This document shows, one piece after another, positions 60,701-64,000 of a stretch of DNA of 64,000 bases. The stretch spans positions 814,340 to 878,339 of the forward strand of contig VWZS01007632.1 in NCBI GenBank assembly GCA_013397075.1, written 5' to 3'. The translations under genes were made by a program, and so were the position numbers. A model generated the notes under the pieces. It made no database searches and had not been told where the DNA came from. It saw only the letters and a list, made by a program, of their open reading frames with translations. How positions within the stretch are numbered: position 1 is the stretch's first letter; each line of letters begins with the position of its first letter. Source of the stretch: Rhabdornis inornatus. Lineage: Eukaryota > Chordata > Aves > Passeriformes > Rhabdornithidae.

Positions 60701-62955
60701 CCCGCAAGATCCCCCCGCACAGCTGTCATTCCCTGCTGCTGGGGACGTTGCTCCTGTTAACACTGGCTTCCTGTTATTCTCCCTGGCTTCCTTTGAAGAG
60801 CCTATTTATCTGTCTAATAGCTAATGAGCAGAATACAACAGCCTATTTTTTGCACTGTTTAAAGATTTTTCATGGGGATGTTTCCTGCAGAGATTCTTTT
60901 CTCCAGCACATGACAAAGTTCAGCTGGCGGCTCACTCAGAAAGGTTCACGTTTAAGGCAGAGCCTTGCAAAGAGAAAAAGCTTTGCTTAGAACTGGGCCA
61001 TGGAAAGGGGATATGGGAGCTTTTCCAACAGTCACGTTGCAGAGCACACAGGTATTTGTGGAGGGAGGTTCAAAGCACTGGCCACTCTGATCAGCCTCCT
61101 TTTGGATCAACGGGAAACACTGCAGGAGAGATGTGGAGCAGAATCAGCCTTTTTGTTATTAACAACTCAAGGAAAGATGAGATCATACCAGCCAACATCA
61201 TTTCCAGAATTGAACTGGGCTGTCCCCCAGAGATGAACAGCTCCAAACCACCCTCCAATGGACAATATTCACTAGATGTTTTGAGATCTTTCACAAGGGT
61301 CTAAAGAGATACAAACCCTCTAAGGACGGACAGCTGCACTTGTGGAAAAGAATGTACCATTCACACTGGGACACGTTTCACCCTCCCACAGGCTCTCTGC
61401 TCACCTTCACCAGACAGCTCAGGACTGCTGTCCACAGGTTGGAGCACTGGCTGAAAGGGCTAGATGCTGGAAGGTTCCTTCACAGGTTTGGCATGAGAAA
61501 AACCAGGAAAGAAACAGCTGCTGGTGCCAGGTCTGGTGGTCTGTGCTGTACCACTCAAAGCCACAGCCTCAGCTGGCCTTGCAGATGTCTGAACAGGCCA
61601 AGCTGAGCACAGCTGCCAAGGCATGCAGCTTAGAAAGCTCTGCACCTCACCCAAGACACTACTAGATAAACTCAGCCTAAGGTCACCAAGTCAGAATAAA
61701 AACACGGATGCAGCTGTGATGACCACTCACATTTGCTCCAACCACTTCCCTTTCCTGCCGGAATTGGCTGATCATGCAGTTGATTCCAAATATTGCCCAT
61801 TTACTGTTTAAACTGGCAAGAAACCAGCACATGCCCCTCTCTAAAGCTTGGGATGATGCCCAACTGCATCCTGGAGTGATGGGAGAGACATTGGCAAAAG
61901 GGAAACTGATGGATGGAAAGTTTTCCAAAGCAGCCATTTATTTGGGGTGTGTAATTTGGGATCTCCCTGGATTTTCCAGGGATGAAGTGCATGCATTCCA
62001 TCCTTGCCCCTTTTGTAAACTCCAGCTGCTCAGCACATCTGGAGCAAAAGAGGGCAGGAGGGCAGGAGACATCTCTGCAAATTCTGAGCTGCTACTCCCA
62101 GTGACCCCAGGAGAGAGGAGAATGAAAATCAGGTCTCAATTCTGCTATTGAGCCCATCCCGCCCTTTCTCCCTGGCTCACACAGCACAAGTGGAGGGAAT
62201 ATTCTGCTGCAGCATTTTGGTGTCGTGCGGGGGCCGCAGGCAGTTGCAAGCAGCTTGAGCAGGGCTGCATGCCAAGGTAAAGCAGCTGGCACTCCAGCTC
62301 CAGAGGGAGCAAGGGATTCAAGCAGGAGGGTTGGAATCGTAAAAAGGCTCTTTTTATGCAAGTGATCTTGAATAGATTCGGGGAGGAAGTTTCCAGCTCT
62401 GAGAGCTCTGGCTCACAGGCTGGGAGCTCCAGGGGTCCCATGATGACGCTCCTGGAGAGATCACAGCTGTCTGCCTGCACCCAGCTCCACAGATTTTTCC
62501 ACACTGGGCAGTAGACAGCATCAGGAGAGCAGCAGATGTGCTCACAGCACGGTAGCAAACAACAGAGCTTTGCAGGGCTCCTACACACAGAAAAAGGCTC
62601 TGCTTATTCCCAAGCACACCAGCAGAGTAGGTGGGGAAGCTCCCTTACCTGTATCCTGCCGGAACTGTGTCAGGCTTGGAATGTCGATGACGTAGGGAGC
62701 CAAGGCGGGATCCGCATGTCCCAAAGGGATGCTGCTGGCCAGCCCTGACCCTGAGCGCCGGCCCTTCTGCTGAGAGGCCTGGATAACCTGCTCAATGTAG
62801 CTGCAGACGTTGCCTCGGTATGGCCTCCATCTGCCAAACTCATCCTGCCATTCCCACACCGCCACTGCCGTGGAGCTGCTGCTGTGGCCCGGGGCAGGAC
62901 CGGGCGGTCCGGATGGCCCGGCTGAGCCGCTTCCCGCTCCCTGAGCTGCTGCCAT
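33743..62955 (-). CDS. DTX2: DTX2, Deltex-type E3 ubiquitin ligase 2
   Basis: Deltex proteins bind Notch ankyrin repeats through WWE domains and ubiquitinate targets through a RING-DTC module, which can also act on ADP-ribose. Nine coding exons, in transcript order 63031-62649 (ATG at 62,955), 58341-57756, 49914-49856, 43126-42995, 35860-35790, 35221-35063, 34977-34816, 34178-34089 and 33967-33743, join in phase to 596 residues (human 622). WWE1 is about 30-100 (VWEWQDEFGRWRPY), WWE2 about 118-190 (VVWEWQNDEGGWSPY). A Ser/Thr-rich linker includes GCSCQQCWPN and MPKPSKV. The RING is about 387-447 (Cys 387, 390, 420, His 422, 425, Cys 428, 444, 447), then the DTC domain to the end (GHGYPDPNYLDNVLAELA). 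The linker marks it as DTX2, not DTX1 or DTX4. The ATG is the first in frame after the acceptor; 5' UTR exons lie beyond 64,000. Confidence 0.97.
35861..42994 (-). other. DTX2: DTX2 intron (7.1 kb)
   Basis: This is unique-looking intronic DNA. No CR1, LTR, RNA gene or additional exon with Deltex similarity was found. Open frames here lack splice support and conserved residues. Confidence 0.6.
43127..49855 (-). other. DTX2: DTX2 intron (6.7 kb)
   Basis: Apart from an A-rich stretch at about 43,180-43,240 this looks like unique, slightly AT-rich intron. I see no gene or named repeat in it. Confidence 0.6.
49915..57755 (-). other. DTX2: DTX2 intron (7.8 kb)
   Basis: It holds one retroviral-type LTR (51,921-52,458). 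Otherwise nothing is recognised. In mammals the protein region spanning this junction is longer, so an extra small exon could hide here, but none stands out by eye. Confidence 0.55.
51921..52458 (+). mobile_element. Solo LTR of an avian endogenous retrovirus
   Basis: About 540 bp begin TGTCCTAGTTTCAGCTGGGA and end in CTGCTGGGTTAAACC, with TGTGTGGTG just inside the end. This is a pattern I know from LTRs that are frequent in songbird genomes. Internal landmarks are GATAACACAGGGATG, GTTTTAGTTGTTGCTGAGCA, CATCACTTGTTTTGTA and CCTGTTAAACTGTC. No gag, pol or env sequence lies beside it, so it is a solo LTR. GAAGT occurs directly before (51,916-51,920) and after (52,459-52,463), a possible 5-bp target duplication, although the 3' end lacks the usual CA. 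It lies antisense to DTX2. Family naming needs a repeat search. Confidence 0.85.
58342..62648 (-). other. DTX2: DTX2 intron between the two WWE exons (4.3 kb)
   Basis: No repeat or RNA gene is recognised except a short A-rich run near 58,715-58,745. The WWE1 and WWE2 exons on either side join in phase across it. Confidence 0.6.
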
Positions 62956-63031
62956 GTTCCTCCCTGAGGTCTGGCACGCCACAACTGGAAGTAGCAGCTG
63001 TGATGGCCTTACACCATTTTCTCCTGGGGAC

Positions 63032-64000
63032 CTGCAGCAAAAAACAGCACAGGGAGCTGAGAATGATGTCCCAAATCCCCCCACCCCACATCACACAAGC
63101 CATCTAAGAGGGAAACAAGCTCCAGCTTTCACAGAGGATGTTCACTATGGATTTAACTGACTCCAGAGAAGCAGACTGGCCTCAAAACCCTCTGGATGAG
63201 GGTGAGATACCATCACTCACTCCCTGCCAGTGCTGGCAACTTCTCCTGCTAATTGAGGGCAAACACACTTCAGGGAGACTCTGCTTCCTATGGTTTGTGG
63301 CACCAAACACCACTTGAGTTACCACAGATCTGTACCAAACCACCCCTGAGCCACTGCTGATCTGTGTCAGGCAGACTTGTAAGTTCAGACAGACACTCAC
63401 TAGCCAGCAGTGTGCCAAGGTAAGCTGCCATTCTGCCCCTTCCCCATGCTCAGCACTGCTCCTGGCAGCATTACACTGACCACACCAATGTGACCTGCCA
63501 AATGCTGGCCAAACACTCATTCATAGAAACTACTGAGTTATACAAGTGGCTCCCAAACTCTTCACACTGATCGGAGCTCCAGGGCTACACCATCAGCTCC
63601 ATTCAGGCTTCTGACCACTTAGTTTTGATCCAGTATCAGTCCTGTGACTCCTGTGAAGCATTACACATGCAAACAAAGCCAGAACACAACTCTTAATACA
63701 CAGTTTGCAAATCACACAAAGTACACACACTTCTAAGGTTGAGTGTGATCCCAGCAAAAAACAGATGGGGAGGAGTACAAGAGAACCAAGAGGAACACAG
63801 GGCATAATCAACTGCCTGTGCTGAGGGCGCTGATTTAGTAGGTCCTCAAGATCAAAGCACACCTATTTGCAGCTTCTCAGGCTGGAAAACGAGGAACATC
63901 TTGAAACAAGGGACAATCAGCATCAGAGACTCAAGCCCTTAAGAGATGATTTAGAGAAGAATAGAGGAAGTGTAAGAGCTCAAAGACACCAGAAAAAGAC
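63032..64000 (-). other. DTX2: Upstream DTX2 intron, part
   Basis: A pyrimidine-rich acceptor (TGTTTTTTGCTGCAG) marks the 5' border of the first coding exon, so this stretch should be intron leading to non-coding 5' exons outside the window. Nothing else is visible. Confidence 0.55.

Overview
The window is vertebrate nuclear DNA, almost certainly from a bird. It holds six intron-containing protein genes, and their proteins are recognisable as LRWD1, POLR2J, RASA4, two uroplakin-3-type genes and DTX2. The interspersed repeats are avian in style: three 3'-end fragments of CR1 LINEs and one LTR resembling a retroviral LTR common in songbirds. Small genes, short introns, high GC and many minisatellites between about 13.5 and 31 kb suggest a microchromosome or other GC-rich segment. 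Nothing prokaryotic is present: no operon, CRISPR array or prokaryotic mobile element.

Layout. 187-12,015 (+): LRWD1, missing its 5' end, with 14 exons visible. 12,150-13,640 (-): POLR2J, four exons, convergent with LRWD1, the two 3' ends lying within about 150 bp. 13,650-14,340: a degenerate CACCAG-type minisatellite. 14,340-24,080 (-): RASA4, 20 coding exons; its 4 kb first intron holds two minisatellites, a 0.6 kb A-rich tract and one arm of an inverted repeat whose other arm lies upstream of the gene. 26,290-28,351 (-): a UPK3BL1-like uroplakin. 28,750-30,500 (-): UPK3B, in tandem with it and with the same intron phases. 30,501-33,310: no confident gene. 33,310-64,000 (-): DTX2, nine coding exons from start to stop, with 4-8 kb introns; its 5' non-coding part lies outside the window.

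The exon models were assembled by hand from splice signals, reading phase and family knowledge. The five complete genes close in frame: POLR2J 117 aa, RASA4 804 aa, the UPK3BL1-like gene 245 aa, UPK3B 276 aa and DTX2 596 aa. LRWD1 adds 719 visible residues. The genes do not form one pathway: LRWD1 acts in replication-origin and heterochromatin biology, POLR2J in RNA polymerase II, RASA4 in calcium-triggered Ras inactivation, the uroplakins in the apical membrane of urothelium or mesothelium, and DTX2 in Notch-linked ubiquitination. They are linked by position. The human counterparts are, from memory, split between 7q11.23 (DTX2, UPK3B) and 7q22 (UPK3BL, RASA4, POLR2J, LRWD1), so this window may show the unbroken arrangement.

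I did not find a new multi-gene system. The observations most worth checking are a CR1 fragment that supplies the last 12 codons of UPK3B, an inverted repeat bracketing RASA4 exon 1, a solo LTR with a possible 5-bp target duplication, and two orphan terminal-exon candidates on the minus strand.
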